This document shows positions 39,570 through 49,047 of a stretch of 64,000 bases of DNA, piece after piece (positions within the stretch are counted from its first letter, which is position 1; the number at the start of each line of letters is the position of its first letter). The stretch spans positions 1 through 64,000 of the forward strand of contig CALFVF010000025.1 in assembly GCA_937928735.1 (NCBI GenBank). Reading direction: 5' to 3'. Source of the DNA: an uncultured Verrucomicrobiales bacterium (GTDB lineage Bacteria > Verrucomicrobiota > Verrucomicrobiia > Verrucomicrobiales > Akkermansiaceae). The notes beneath the pieces were generated by a model. It was not told the origin of the DNA and did not search any database. It saw only the letters and a list, made by a program, of their open reading frames with translations. The translations under genes were made by a program, and so were the position numbers.

Positions 39570-41273
39570 CTAACGTGGCAGTGGGAACGCTTTATTGAAT
39601 GCGTACACTTCTTCACGAATCTGGTGAAGCTTTGCCTCATCATCGTGAGCTTGCAGCGCCTGATGAATGAAGTCTGCGACTTGGACTATGTCCTGCTCCT
39701 TCATGCCTCTTGAGGTCACTGCTGGAGTACCGATACGGATGCCACTAGGTTTGAAAGGTCCTGCTGTATCGAAAGGAATCGAGTTCTTATTAATGGTGAT
39801 TCCCGCTTCATCCAGAGCGTGTGAGGCGATTCCTCCATCGATCCCTGCTGGACGTAGATCCACGAGGAGTAGGTGATTATCTGTACCGCCAGAGACGATT
39901 CTGTAGCCATGCTCAGCGAGGCGTTTTGCCATGGCTTGTGCGTTTTTCACCACTTGCTGTGAGTAGTCCTTGAACTCAGGAAGTAAGGCTTCGCCGAAAC
40001 AAACTGCCTTTGCGGCTATCACGTGCATGAGTGGGCCACCTTGTATGCCGGGAAAGACAGTGGCATTAATCTTCTTCGCGTGCTCTTCCTTACAGAGGAT
40101 GATACCTCCACGAGGGCCGCGCAGTGACTTGTGTGTCGTCGATGTGACAAAGTCTGCGTGTGGCACAGGATTCGGATGGACTCCTGCGGCGACGAGACCT
40201 GCGATGTGCGCCATATCCACAAAGAGATACGCGCCGACTTTCTTCGCGATCTGTCCCATGCGCTCGAAGTCAATCTCACGCGGGTAGGCACTGGCTCCTG
40301 TGGTGATGAGGGCTGGCTTCAGCTCTACGGCCACAGCCTCTAGCGCATCATAGTCGATGCGTTCATCTTGCTCAGAGACTCCGTAGTGAGTCACATCGTA
40401 GAATTTTCCAGAGAAGTTCGCTTTATGACCATGTGTGAGGTGGCCACCGTGGGCGAGATCCATTGTCAGAATCTTATCCCCTGGCTTAAGAACGGAGAAA
40501 TAAACCGCTGTATTCGCCTGCGAGCCCGAGTGTGGCTGGACATTCGCGGCTTCTGCTCCAAAGAGTTCTTTGGCACGGTCAATGGCGATCTGCTCGATCA
40601 CATCGACATGATCACAGCCACCATACCAGCGGCGCCCTGGATAGCCCTCAGCGTACTTGTTAGTCAGCAGAGAGCCTTGTGCCTCCATGACAGCAGGGCT
40701 TGTGAAGTTCTCCGAAGCAATGAGTTCGATATTCTGGCGCTGGCGCTTATTCTCTAACTCAATGGCCGCATAGACATCTGGATCCACCAAGGCGAGGCTA
40801 CTACCAGAGGCTTTGCAGAGGCGGCGCTCGTGACGCCCTCCCTCAAATTCTGCGGCCAGAAAGGCCTCGACCATCGCAATGCCTGTCTGCTCATCTGTCG
40901 CCTTCTGACTGAGGCAGAGGACATTGGCGTCATTGTGGTTTTTGGTGATGCGCGCTTCTTCCTCTGTGCGGACATTGGCCGCGCGGATGCCCTTGTGGCG
41001 ATTCGCCGCGATGCACATGCCCACACCTGAGGTGCAGACGAGAATCCCATAGTCAAAGTGCTCATCACTCACTCCGTAGGTCACTTCACTCGCAAAATCT
41101 GCATAATCAACAGACGTCTTAGAGTTTGTGCCGAAATCAGTCACTTCGTGACCTTTTTGAGTAAGATGGCGAACAAGGGCGTCTTTGAGTTCTAGTCCGC
41201 CATGGTCGGCTCCTAGAGCAATTCGGTAAGTAGCTTGATTCATTGTCGTGTGCACTAAATTATGGTGAGCCAC
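39570..41273 (-). CDS. Ribose-5-phosphate isomerase B / serine hydroxymethyltransferase fusion
   Basis: aa ~11-150 RpiB ([46 protein letters not shown]); aa ~160-567 GlyA ([45 protein letters not shown]). Confidence 0.93.
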   Translation of the reverse strand: MAHHNLVHTTMNQATYRIALGADHGGLELKDALVRHLTQKGHEVTDFGTNSKTSVDYADFASEVTYGVSDEHFDYGILVCTSGVGMCIAANRHKGIRAANVRTEEEARITKNHNDANVLCLSQKATDEQTGIAMVEAFLAAEFEGGRHERRLCKASGSSLALVDPDVYAAIELENKRQRQNIELIASENFTSPAVMEAQGSLLTNKYAEGYPGRRWYGGCDHVDVIEQIAIDRAKELFGAEAANVQPHSGSQANTAVYFSVLKPGDKILTMDLAHGGHLTHGHKANFSGKFYDVTHYGVSEQDERIDYDALEAVAVELKPALITTGASAYPREIDFERMGQIAKKVGAYLFVDMAHIAGLVAAGVHPNPVPHADFVTSTTHKSLRGPRGGIILCKEEHAKKINATVFPGIQGGPLMHVIAAKAVCFGEALLPEFKDYSQQVVKNAQAMAKRLAEHGYRIVSGGTDNHLLLVDLRPAGIDGGIASHALDEAGITINKNSIPFDTAGPFKPSGIRIGTPAVTSRGMKEQDIVQVADFIHQALQAHDDEAKLHQIREEVYAFNKAFPLPR

Positions 41274-41466
41274 TAGTGACGGTTATTTACTAAAAACGCA
41301 ACCGCCAAGTTATGAAATTTATTCTCTCTCAAGAGTGATTCTGGGTAAAAAATAATGGAGTAGAATGAGTTGTTTGTCTCTTTTCAACTTATTACTCTCT
41401 CTGTAGACTTCTCCACCCAGCGGTAGTCAATCCACACAGCGTACCTACGACTACCGTTCTTCTCCG

Positions 41467-42384
41467 ATGATTTCCAAACTCACTTTTCTAGATTGGCAAG
41501 AGCGCACCTCACAGTTTCGCGAGGAAGTGCTGAAGAGAACGACCCCTCATCGCAAGCGAAAGTCAATGCGCCAAGTCCACCCCATTGAGGACTTCCTCTT
41601 CACTTATTACTCCTATCCTCCTGGTCGGCTAGAAACATGGCACCCGGGACTGGATACCCTCTTAGAACTCCCGACTCATTCTGAGAATAGTCAGCAACGC
41701 CTCGATAAGCTCACTAACAAGCACTACAGCCAAGCTGGCAATACTCTCTTCCTTGATCTAGCAAAACTCCCAGAAAGCCGCCTGCGCACCCTGCACTGGA
41801 TTCATAGTTTACTCCAGGCCACTGAGGCAAATCCTCCTAACTACGGCTGCTATGGGATGCACGAGTGGGCGATGGTCTATAAGGGTGAGGAAGTCAGACA
41901 CAAAGAGTCTCTTCCCCTTCGCCTCAGTCAGTGTGAGATAGATAGTTTTGTGGAGAGCCGCCCAATCTGCTGCAGCCACCATGATGCCTTTCGCTTCTTC
42001 ACCCCTTCAAGTATTCGCTTCAACCGCCTACAACCCCAAGCAACGGAGCGCATGGAGAATGAACAACCTGCCTGTATTCACACCAATATGGACGTGTACA
42101 AATGGGCATACAAGTGCATGCCTTGGATCTCCAGTGACTTACTCTGGAGGTGTTTTCTCAATGCTTTAGAAATTCGAGAACTCGATATGCGAGCCGCGCC
42201 CTATGATCTCTCCAACTACGGCCTAGAGTCCATAGCTGTAGAAACCAAGCAAGGCCGCACAGAATACGAGACCCTACAGCGCGCACTCGCAGAGCAAACT
42301 AAACCTCTGCGCCAAGAACTCACGACAGCCATAGAGACGATTCTTCAACGTGCCCCAAACACCAAACACACACGCTCCAAGTAA
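41467..42384 (+). CDS. Conserved hypothetical protein (members often labelled 3-methyladenine DNA glycosylase)
   Basis: HPIEDFLFTYYSYPPGRLETWHPG and GCYGMHEWAMVY resemble a conserved family known from actinobacteria; function unverified. Confidence 0.55.
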   Translation: MISKLTFLDWQERTSQFREEVLKRTTPHRKRKSMRQVHPIEDFLFTYYSYPPGRLETWHPGLDTLLELPTHSENSQQRLDKLTNKHYSQAGNTLFLDLAKLPESRLRTLHWIHSLLQATEANPPNYGCYGMHEWAMVYKGEEVRHKESLPLRLSQCEIDSFVESRPICCSHHDAFRFFTPSSIRFNRLQPQATERMENEQPACIHTNMDVYKWAYKCMPWISSDLLWRCFLNALEIRELDMRAAPYDLSNYGLESIAVETKQGRTEYETLQRALAEQTKPLRQELTTAIETILQRAPNTKHTRSK

Positions 42385-42443
42385 GTTCTAGAACAATGCT
42401 CGCACTCACTTGACTAATGCCTAGGCACACGCAAGATTCTGGC

Positions 42444-42929
42444 ATGAGCGAGCTCACTCACATTGACGACAATAATCTACCAGGAATGGTGGATGTCTCC
42501 CAAAAGAATATCACCACACGCGAAGCCACAGCTCAGAGTCACGTCCACCTCGGTGAGTCGATCATGCAGCTCCTAGAGGGTGACGATATTCAGACAAAAA
42601 AAGGTCCCGTTTTCCAGACAGCTATTATTGCGGGCACCATGGCCGCTAAGCGCACATCTGAGTGGATTCCCTTCTGCCACCCACTCCCTCTTGAAAAGTG
42701 CAAAATTACGATTACGCCTCTCAATACAACCACTGTAGAAATCACCTGCACCTGCCTCACCTCTGCGCGTACAGGAGTGGAAATGGAAGCTCTCACTGGT
42801 GCCAGTGCCGCGGCACTCACGATCTATGATATGTGCAAGGCCGCCAGTAAGAGTATAGTCATTGATCAAACCAAGTTACTGAAGAAAACCGGGGGTAAGT
42901 CGGACTTCCAGCATAACCAATCAGCGTAA
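42444..42929 (+). CDS. moaC: Cyclic pyranopterin monophosphate synthase MoaC
   Basis: MVDVSQKNITTREA; IPFCHPLPLEKCKI; TGVEMEALTGASAAALTIYDMCKA. Confidence 0.92.
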   Translation: MSELTHIDDNNLPGMVDVSQKNITTREATAQSHVHLGESIMQLLEGDDIQTKKGPVFQTAIIAGTMAAKRTSEWIPFCHPLPLEKCKITITPLNTTTVEITCTCLTSARTGVEMEALTGASAAALTIYDMCKAASKSIVIDQTKLLKKTGGKSDFQHNQSA

Positions 42930-42950
42930 TCTAACGACATTTTAGCACAC

Positions 42951-43757
42951 ATGATCGCGGCACTACTCACAGGCGGAAAGTCCTCACGTATGGGGAAAGA
43001 AAAAGCCACGCTCATCTACAGGAATGAGACCACCGAGGTGCAGAGACTCTTCGCGCTTCTTCAGACACATAGTGAAGATACCATTCTCTGCCACCGCGAA
43101 GACCAAGACCACGGACTACCCTTTGTCACTGATCCAGGTGAAGGCCCTCTCTCAGCCATTCATGCACTCCAGCAAGCCTATCCCCATGACGCTATTTTAG
43201 TGCTAGCTTGTGATCTACCTTTGTTAGAAGATATCGATATTCGCTATCTCCTTGAACAAAGAGATCGTAGTAAAGACGCCACTAGCTACATTAGCCGCCA
43301 TGATCAGCGACCAGAGACACTCTGCACCATCTATGAGGCAAGTTCCTCGACTATGGTAGAACAAGCGATCAAAGCAGATTCCTACTGCCCTCGTGATGTC
43401 TTGGCCAAGCTCAATATCAAACTCATCGAAACCTTAAAGCCGACCTCACTCATGAATGCGAATACTCCCGCTGAACGACTTGAGGTTCTATCTCACCTTA
43501 ACAACACCCGCGTGCAAAAAACAATCCAACTCCGCTACTTCGCCCAACTTCAGGAACAAGCAGGCATCGCCGCAGAGACTCTCACAACATCCGCGCTCAC
43601 TCCAGCAGGACTCTATGAAGAGCTCTGCCAAAAGTATAATTTCACCCACAAGCAGCGCAGTCTCATGGTCGCTATCAATGAAAATTTCTCCACCTGGGAG
43701 CACGAACTTGCAGAGGGAGACGAGGTTGTCTTCATCCCGCCTGTCGCCGGCGGTTAG
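42951..43757 (+). CDS. MobA-like nucleotidyltransferase fused to MoaD
   Basis: N-terminal LLTGGKSSRMGKEKA; DPGEGPLSAI; LACDLP; C-terminal ~80 aa ubiquitin-like domain ending EGDEVVFIPPVAGG. Confidence 0.9.
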   Translation: MIAALLTGGKSSRMGKEKATLIYRNETTEVQRLFALLQTHSEDTILCHREDQDHGLPFVTDPGEGPLSAIHALQQAYPHDAILVLACDLPLLEDIDIRYLLEQRDRSKDATSYISRHDQRPETLCTIYEASSSTMVEQAIKADSYCPRDVLAKLNIKLIETLKPTSLMNANTPAERLEVLSHLNNTRVQKTIQLRYFAQLQEQAGIAAETLTTSALTPAGLYEELCQKYNFTHKQRSLMVAINENFSTWEHELAEGDEVVFIPPVAGG

Positions 43758-43851
43758 ATTCTCCGAGCTGTATAACTAACAGATAAACACACCTAATTGC
43801 TCAACTCTCTCGACCTTCTTTCCACACTCCTAACACTTTCTTAATCTTTTT

Positions 43852-44295
43852 GTGAATTTCAGCATACAATCTACAAACCTCTGCCCGGATGAACTACGTA
43901 AAGCTTGTCTTGATCAGACCTCAGGAGGCTTCACAAGCTTTGAGGGCTGGGTGCGCAATCACCACGAAGGCCAAGCTGTCGAGTCACTGGAGTACTCTTG
44001 TTACGAAGAGCTCGCCCTAAAGGAAGGTGAGCGCATTATCAGTGACGCGCTGGAGCGCTTCTCCATCGTACATGCGAAGTGCGCGCACAGAGTCGGCCAC
44101 TTACAAATTGGAGATATGGCAGTCTATGTCGCTGTCTCTGCCGCCCACAGGGATGCCGCCTTTGAGGCCTGCCGCTATATTATTGATGAGATTAAGCACC
44201 GCGTGCCGATCTGGAAAAAAGAACACTATGTGGATGGCTCAACGGCATGGCCACACTGCGAGGCTTGTGCTAAGGGTATCAAACACAGCCATTGA
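43852..44295 (+). CDS. moaE: Molybdopterin synthase catalytic subunit MoaE
   Basis: GGFTSFEGWVRNHHEG; HRVGHLQIGDMAVYVAVSAAHRDAAFEAC; VPIWKKEHYVDGS; GTG start. Confidence 0.93.
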   Translation: MNFSIQSTNLCPDELRKACLDQTSGGFTSFEGWVRNHHEGQAVESLEYSCYEELALKEGERIISDALERFSIVHAKCAHRVGHLQIGDMAVYVAVSAAHRDAAFEACRYIIDEIKHRVPIWKKEHYVDGSTAWPHCEACAKGIKHSH

Positions 44296-44334
44296 TCCCA
44301 CCTCGGCACCATCACCACTAGACATGATTTCACC

Positions 44335-45318
44335 TTGATCCCGCTAGAGACAAAACCCTCACTCTATCTCCCTGAGTTAGGCCTCCATCTCGATAGCCTA
44401 ACATCCCAGAAGTTTGGCTTTATATCCCATGCCCATGCCGATCATGTCGGCTCGCACGAGACTATTCTCTGCTCACCAGTCACTGCTGTCATCCTCAGAG
44501 CACGCTACCGTTTTGGCAAAAAACGCTTTCGTACACTTGAGTTTCAAACTCCCCTTGAGCTCAAAGGCTACCGCATAGAGCTTCTTCCCGCAGGCCATAT
44601 CACAGGCTCGGCCATGCTCCATATCACGCGCCTCTCCGATGGAGCCACCCTGCTCTACACCGGTGACTGTAAAACCAGAGACTCTCTCACTGCCGAAGCC
44701 ATTGTCATAAAACCCGCCAATCAGCTCATTATTGAGAGCACATTCGCCAATCCCATCTACACGTTTCCAGCGCATTCAGAAACCAGCCAGCAGCTAGTCC
44801 ACTTTGTGCAGCAAGCCCTCACAGATGGCGTCACCCCCATTCTCATCGCCTATGCTCTGGGGAAAGCTCAGGAAGCGCACGCGATTCTTAGCAAGAATAA
44901 CATCTATCCAGTTCTCCACCACGCCACAGCAAAGATGGCTCTCACCTGTATCAAGGCTGGTGTGAACCTAGGTGACTACGGCACCCTCGAGGAACTCGCT
45001 CCTGACAGGCACTGTCTCATCATTCCTCCTGGGTACTTAAAGCACCCAGATATTGCCTCCATTAAACACAAACGTACCGCCATGCTGACAGGCTGGGCTC
45101 TCGACCCTGATGTGCAGTACAAACGCAGAGGCATTGATGCCTTCATCCCGCTCTCTGATCACGCAGACTATCCGGGGCTTCTAGAGATCATTGAGCGCGT
45201 CAATCCCCGTGACATTCTCACCGTGCATGGCTCGACAAAATCATTCGCCACAGATTTGCGCCGCCGTGGCTACAATGCGTGGAGTATCGAGGGTGAAGAT
45301 CAGATTGAATTATTCTAA
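44335..45318 (+). CDS. MBL-fold exonuclease-like metallo-hydrolase
   Basis: SHAHADHVG; PAGHITGSAML; YTGDCK; C-terminal VHGSTKSFATDLRRRG as in Ysh1/CPSF-like exonucleases; TTG start. Confidence 0.8.
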   Translation: MIPLETKPSLYLPELGLHLDSLTSQKFGFISHAHADHVGSHETILCSPVTAVILRARYRFGKKRFRTLEFQTPLELKGYRIELLPAGHITGSAMLHITRLSDGATLLYTGDCKTRDSLTAEAIVIKPANQLIIESTFANPIYTFPAHSETSQQLVHFVQQALTDGVTPILIAYALGKAQEAHAILSKNNIYPVLHHATAKMALTCIKAGVNLGDYGTLEELAPDRHCLIIPPGYLKHPDIASIKHKRTAMLTGWALDPDVQYKRRGIDAFIPLSDHADYPGLLEIIERVNPRDILTVHGSTKSFATDLRRRGYNAWSIEGEDQIELF

Positions 45319-46313
45319 GTGAATTTGTCGATTCTTAGGAGCTTCTGCATCGCGAGTGGTTCCCCCTGCTTTGTCCTCAGTAGAGAGAGTAAAAGAAGAG
45401 GCACTAGCCAGTGTGAACTTCTGACTATTGTTTCTAACAACCATGGATCCAGACCATACCACTTCTGTGTAGAGTCTATATAGCTAAGTACACGAGCCAA
45501 GGCGGTCACTAGCCCCCAGAATGCCATGTAGCCCAGAGCTAGCTGGCGTAACCGCGCAACAAGTAGTGCCGCTACTACGAGAATATCCAGTGTCCCGACG
45601 ATAGTTAGAAACACCCTCGCACTCTCTATATCTATGGAAAGTAATTTCATCGTCATCAGAAGGTAGTGCGCTGGAACTGGATAATAGCCGATGGCATAAC
45701 TCCCATGCCCAATAAAACAACACGCCACACTCAAGATCGTAGCTGGATAGATCAGGCGCCAGTGTGGTTTCTTAGCTAACAGCAAATAGAATAACCACGG
45801 TGTGAAAGCTTGCAGCATATATTCAATCGCCATACCTACTTGGAAATCCTTCTCTGCATAGCGAGCAAAGACATCCACCAGCATAAAGAGCATCACAGGC
45901 ACCAAGAGAATACGCCATTTCTGCCAGAATCTCTGCCTGAGTAACAAAACGAAACCACCAGTCAGCATCAATCCTAGACCCAGAGCCTCAATACAAGGCG
46001 TAATCCACGTGTCTGATGTCTGGGCAAACTCGCTCCAGGAAATACCAAAACATGTCCTAAGCACAGGCGTCCACCACTCCTCATACCAGATAAGTCCACG
46101 CACAGGGTGATCCCAGTGATAAGTCAGCCAGCCACGAGCGAGTAAGGTCAGGGCCAGGGTAAGCTGAGCTAGGCTGACTAGATGACGCGGTAGAGTTCTC
46201 CCTACATGCGCGGCTTCTGCTGAAAAGTAACCCGCGCTCAGGTAACCCCTCCAACCCTGCCTCCAAAATGAAGACCAGCCTTTTAACCATCTATGGAATA
46301 GCTCTGGAAACAT
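45315..46313 (-). CDS. Multi-pass membrane protein of unknown function
   Basis: Several hydrophobic segments across 332 aa. Confidence 0.65.
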   Translation of the reverse strand: MFPELFHRWLKGWSSFWRQGWRGYLSAGYFSAEAAHVGRTLPRHLVSLAQLTLALTLLARGWLTYHWDHPVRGLIWYEEWWTPVLRTCFGISWSEFAQTSDTWITPCIEALGLGLMLTGGFVLLLRQRFWQKWRILLVPVMLFMLVDVFARYAEKDFQVGMAIEYMLQAFTPWLFYLLLAKKPHWRLIYPATILSVACCFIGHGSYAIGYYPVPAHYLLMTMKLLSIDIESARVFLTIVGTLDILVVAALLVARLRQLALGYMAFWGLVTALARVLSYIDSTQKWYGLDPWLLETIVRSSHWLVPLLLLSLLRTKQGEPLAMQKLLRIDKFT

Positions 46314-46417
46314 ACTTTTCTAATGAATCGTAGCTCCAAAAACCAATCTTTGGAAAGAAAATGAAGTCAGAGTGATTTCCTAATTACCCTAATTCATGAC
46401 GCCTCTAACAGATTCCC

Positions 46418-46452
46418 AAAAAAAACGCTGTAGCTAAATGCACTACAGCGTT
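46418..46452 (-). terminator. Terminator downstream of purH
   Basis: AACGCTGTAG-tgcatttag-CTACAGCGTT followed by T-run on the minus strand. Confidence 0.8.
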
Positions 46453-46525
46453 ACTTTCTACCATGGTGAGAACTCTTCCACACCATGGTTCTTTTTGATT
46501 CCTGCGGAACCCCTTAAGACGACAT

Positions 46526-48070
46526 TTAGTGTCTAAAATGGCGGTGACTCGTGAAGACCATGGCAATACCCGCAGCATCTGCCGCGGCAATGACCTCTTC
46601 ATCACGGATCGAGCCACCAGGCTGAATACACGCTGTCGCACCAGCATCAATGGCCGCCTGAATCCCATCCGCAAATGGGAACATCGCATCTGAGGCGACA
46701 ACACTACCCTTGATCGCGAGTCCCGCTTCTTGAGCTTTCCAGACAGCAATACGCGATGAGTCAACACGACTCATCTGTCCAGCCCCTATCCCCACGGTAC
46801 GGTCAGCAAGAGCGTAGACAATGGCGTTTGATTTCACGTTTTTCACCACTTTCCAGCCGAAGCGCATCGCTCTGAGTTCTTCCTCTGTCGGTGGGCGCTT
46901 TGTCACTACGCGGCCTTCTAAGTTATCTAGACCGAGGGCTGTATGGTCACGATCCATGACCATCAGTCCACCAGGGGCCGAGCGAAGCATTGGCGCCTTA
47001 CGGGCGATATCCCAAGCGTCCTTGTTCATTTTAATCAGGCGCAGGTTCTTCTTCTTCTGTAGAATAGCGCGTGCTTCTGGCTCAAAGTCTGGAGCAATAA
47101 TCACATCGGTGAAAATACCTGAGATCACGCGAGCAAGTGCCTCGGTCAAAGGGCGGTTACAAGTAATCACACCACCAAAGGGTGCCTGTGTGTCTGTCGC
47201 AAAGGCCTTATTCCACGCTTCACGTAGGCAGACTTCATCCTGCCCGACTCCGCATGGATTCGTATGCTTGAGAATAGCCACTGTAGGTCTTGCGAAGTCG
47301 CTAATGAGATCTCCAGCAGCCTCGATATCGAGAATGTTTGTGTAACTTAGTTCTTTCCCCTGAAGTTGAGTGAAGCACTCACTGAAGCTACCATAGAGCG
47401 TGGATGCTTGATGTGGATTATCCCCATAGCGGAGTTCTCTGTCCAGTGGCAGAGTGATCGAAAAGCTAGAGCGCGTGCCCTCAGCAGCTTGGCTGAGGTA
47501 GTTAGTAATCGCTCCATCATAGGTAGATGTTCGCTGGAAGACCTTCACGGCGAGCTCTTCTCTGGTTTTGAGTGTGGTATCTCCATCGTGTTCCTTCATC
47601 TCCTCGAGCACACGTGGGTAATCTGTCACATCAGTAATCACTGTGACACTGGTGTAATTCTTCGCGGCACTACGCAGCATAGAGGGGCCACCGATGTCTA
47701 TTTTCTCAATCGCCTCAGAAAGTGTCACGCCTTCCTGGGCCACTGTTTCTTCAAAAGGATAGAGATTCACCACGACGATATCGATCGGTGGAATATCATG
47801 CGCCTTCGCCTGCTTCACGTGATCTTCGCTATCGCGTCTATGCAGTAGTCCGCCGTGGACTTTCGGGTGTAGGGTCTTCACGCGGCCTTCAAAGAGTTCT
47901 TCCGCACCCGTATAGTCTGCTACGTCAATCACAGGGAGACCTGCATCACGTAGAGCGGCGGCTGTTCCTCCCGTAGAGAGAAGTTCTACCCCGAAATCAT
48001 TGAGTCCCTTGGCGAAGTCCACCAAGCCTGACTTGTTTGACACTGAAAGAAGTGCGCGTTGAATAGCCAT
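46526..48070 (-). CDS. purH: Bifunctional AICAR formyltransferase/IMP cyclohydrolase
   Basis: ALLSVSNKSGLVDFAKGL; RVKTLHPKVHGGLL; RYGDNPHQ; SDAMFPFADGIQAAIDAGATACIQPGGSIRDEE. Confidence 0.96.
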   Translation of the reverse strand: MAIQRALLSVSNKSGLVDFAKGLNDFGVELLSTGGTAAALRDAGLPVIDVADYTGAEELFEGRVKTLHPKVHGGLLHRRDSEDHVKQAKAHDIPPIDIVVVNLYPFEETVAQEGVTLSEAIEKIDIGGPSMLRSAAKNYTSVTVITDVTDYPRVLEEMKEHDGDTTLKTREELAVKVFQRTSTYDGAITNYLSQAAEGTRSSFSITLPLDRELRYGDNPHQASTLYGSFSECFTQLQGKELSYTNILDIEAAGDLISDFARPTVAILKHTNPCGVGQDEVCLREAWNKAFATDTQAPFGGVITCNRPLTEALARVISGIFTDVIIAPDFEPEARAILQKKKNLRLIKMNKDAWDIARKAPMLRSAPGGLMVMDRDHTALGLDNLEGRVVTKRPPTEEELRAMRFGWKVVKNVKSNAIVYALADRTVGIGAGQMSRVDSSRIAVWKAQEAGLAIKGSVVASDAMFPFADGIQAAIDAGATACIQPGGSIRDEEVIAAADAAGIAMVFTSHRHFRH

Positions 48071-48176
48071 AAAGTCGTATATATAGATTACCTCACCAGA
48101 GTAGTGAGGAGGCAGACCTAGCCCCTAGAACCTGAATGAGCAAGATTAATTTACCCACTAGCTCAAGAGTGATTTT

Positions 48177-48334
48177 ATACCAATGAGGAAAACAATCTGG
48201 CAAAAAACGCAGCAAGATTTGACTAGAGACTGAGGCGGAACTTATCGGTGATGCGAGCATCTTCGATGAGTGACAACGATGGCATCTGCTCAAAGATCTA
48301 GCGAATTCGACCAGTTCGTTTTTTGAGTTGGTAT
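48177..48334 (+). repeat. MITE-like intergenic repeat, copy 2
   Basis: 158 bp bounded by ATACCAA...TTGGTAT; same orientation as copy 1; 19/29 terminal inverted-repeat matches by hand. Confidence 0.8.
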
Positions 48335-48555
48335 TATTTTAAAGATTTCTTGGCGGTCTCTCACTGGAGCTGTTTGCTCTGTATCTAAAAGCAATAAAAC
48401 GTAATTTAAGACATCAAGGTCATCCAGATATTTTATAAAACCTTAAAATCACCTTGATTTTTATAAAAATTTGAGGTTTAAATCTACCGCACTCAACCAC
48501 TCGTCTTCATTCCACACAGAGATTTTAAAAAGTCTCTAGCTTCACACCACACACA

Positions 48556-48999
48556 ATGAATTCCAACTCATCTTCCGGAATAAACAGCGTAGACGCTGAA
48601 CGCCTCGCAGACTTTGTCTTATTCACCCAGCGTTCCTGTATTCTAAATCTATCCGCTGAGCTCAACAAGGATAACATCTCTTTTCCCCAGTTTTTCCTTC
48701 TCGCTTACTTATCGAGCGAAGAATATCTCACTATGTCAGACATTGCTAAGAAAATGGGGCATTCTACGGCAGCTGCTACAGGTCTAGTGGATCGCCTTGA
48801 AAAACTTGGCTTTGTCGAGCGTGTTCACGCCGCAGAAGATCGTCGTAAAATCATGGTTCGCATCACCTCTAAGGGCATTCACCTCGTGACAAAAATGCGC
48901 GGAGAAATCGCTGAAAACCTCTCTGAGCTTATGGCCGAAATGGACCACGAAGAGCTCGATACCATCAGCCACGCAAAACGCGCCATTCAGAATAAATAG
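48556..48999 (+). CDS. MarR family transcriptional regulator
   Basis: LTMSDIAKKMGHSTAAATGLVDRLEKLGFVERVHAAEDRRKIMVRITSKG. Confidence 0.92.
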   Translation: MNSNSSSGINSVDAERLADFVLFTQRSCILNLSAELNKDNISFPQFFLLAYLSSEEYLTMSDIAKKMGHSTAAATGLVDRLEKLGFVERVHAAEDRRKIMVRITSKGIHLVTKMRGEIAENLSELMAEMDHEELDTISHAKRAIQNK

Positions 49000-49047
49000 A
49001 TCAGAACAAGCAGATCACCACAGCTCAGCATCTATAGATCTTAGGCT

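Noticed and set aside
40368-40757. Plus-strand ORF across the RpiB-GlyA gene
   Set aside because: Antisense shadow ORF.
44335-45318. Part of a ligase-associated DNA repair cluster
   Set aside because: No adjacent ATP-dependent ligase, Lhr-type helicase or related phosphoesterase; only the MBL protein itself is supported.
46405-46767. Minus-strand 120-aa ORF
   Set aside because: Alternate frame of purH running into its terminator hairpins.
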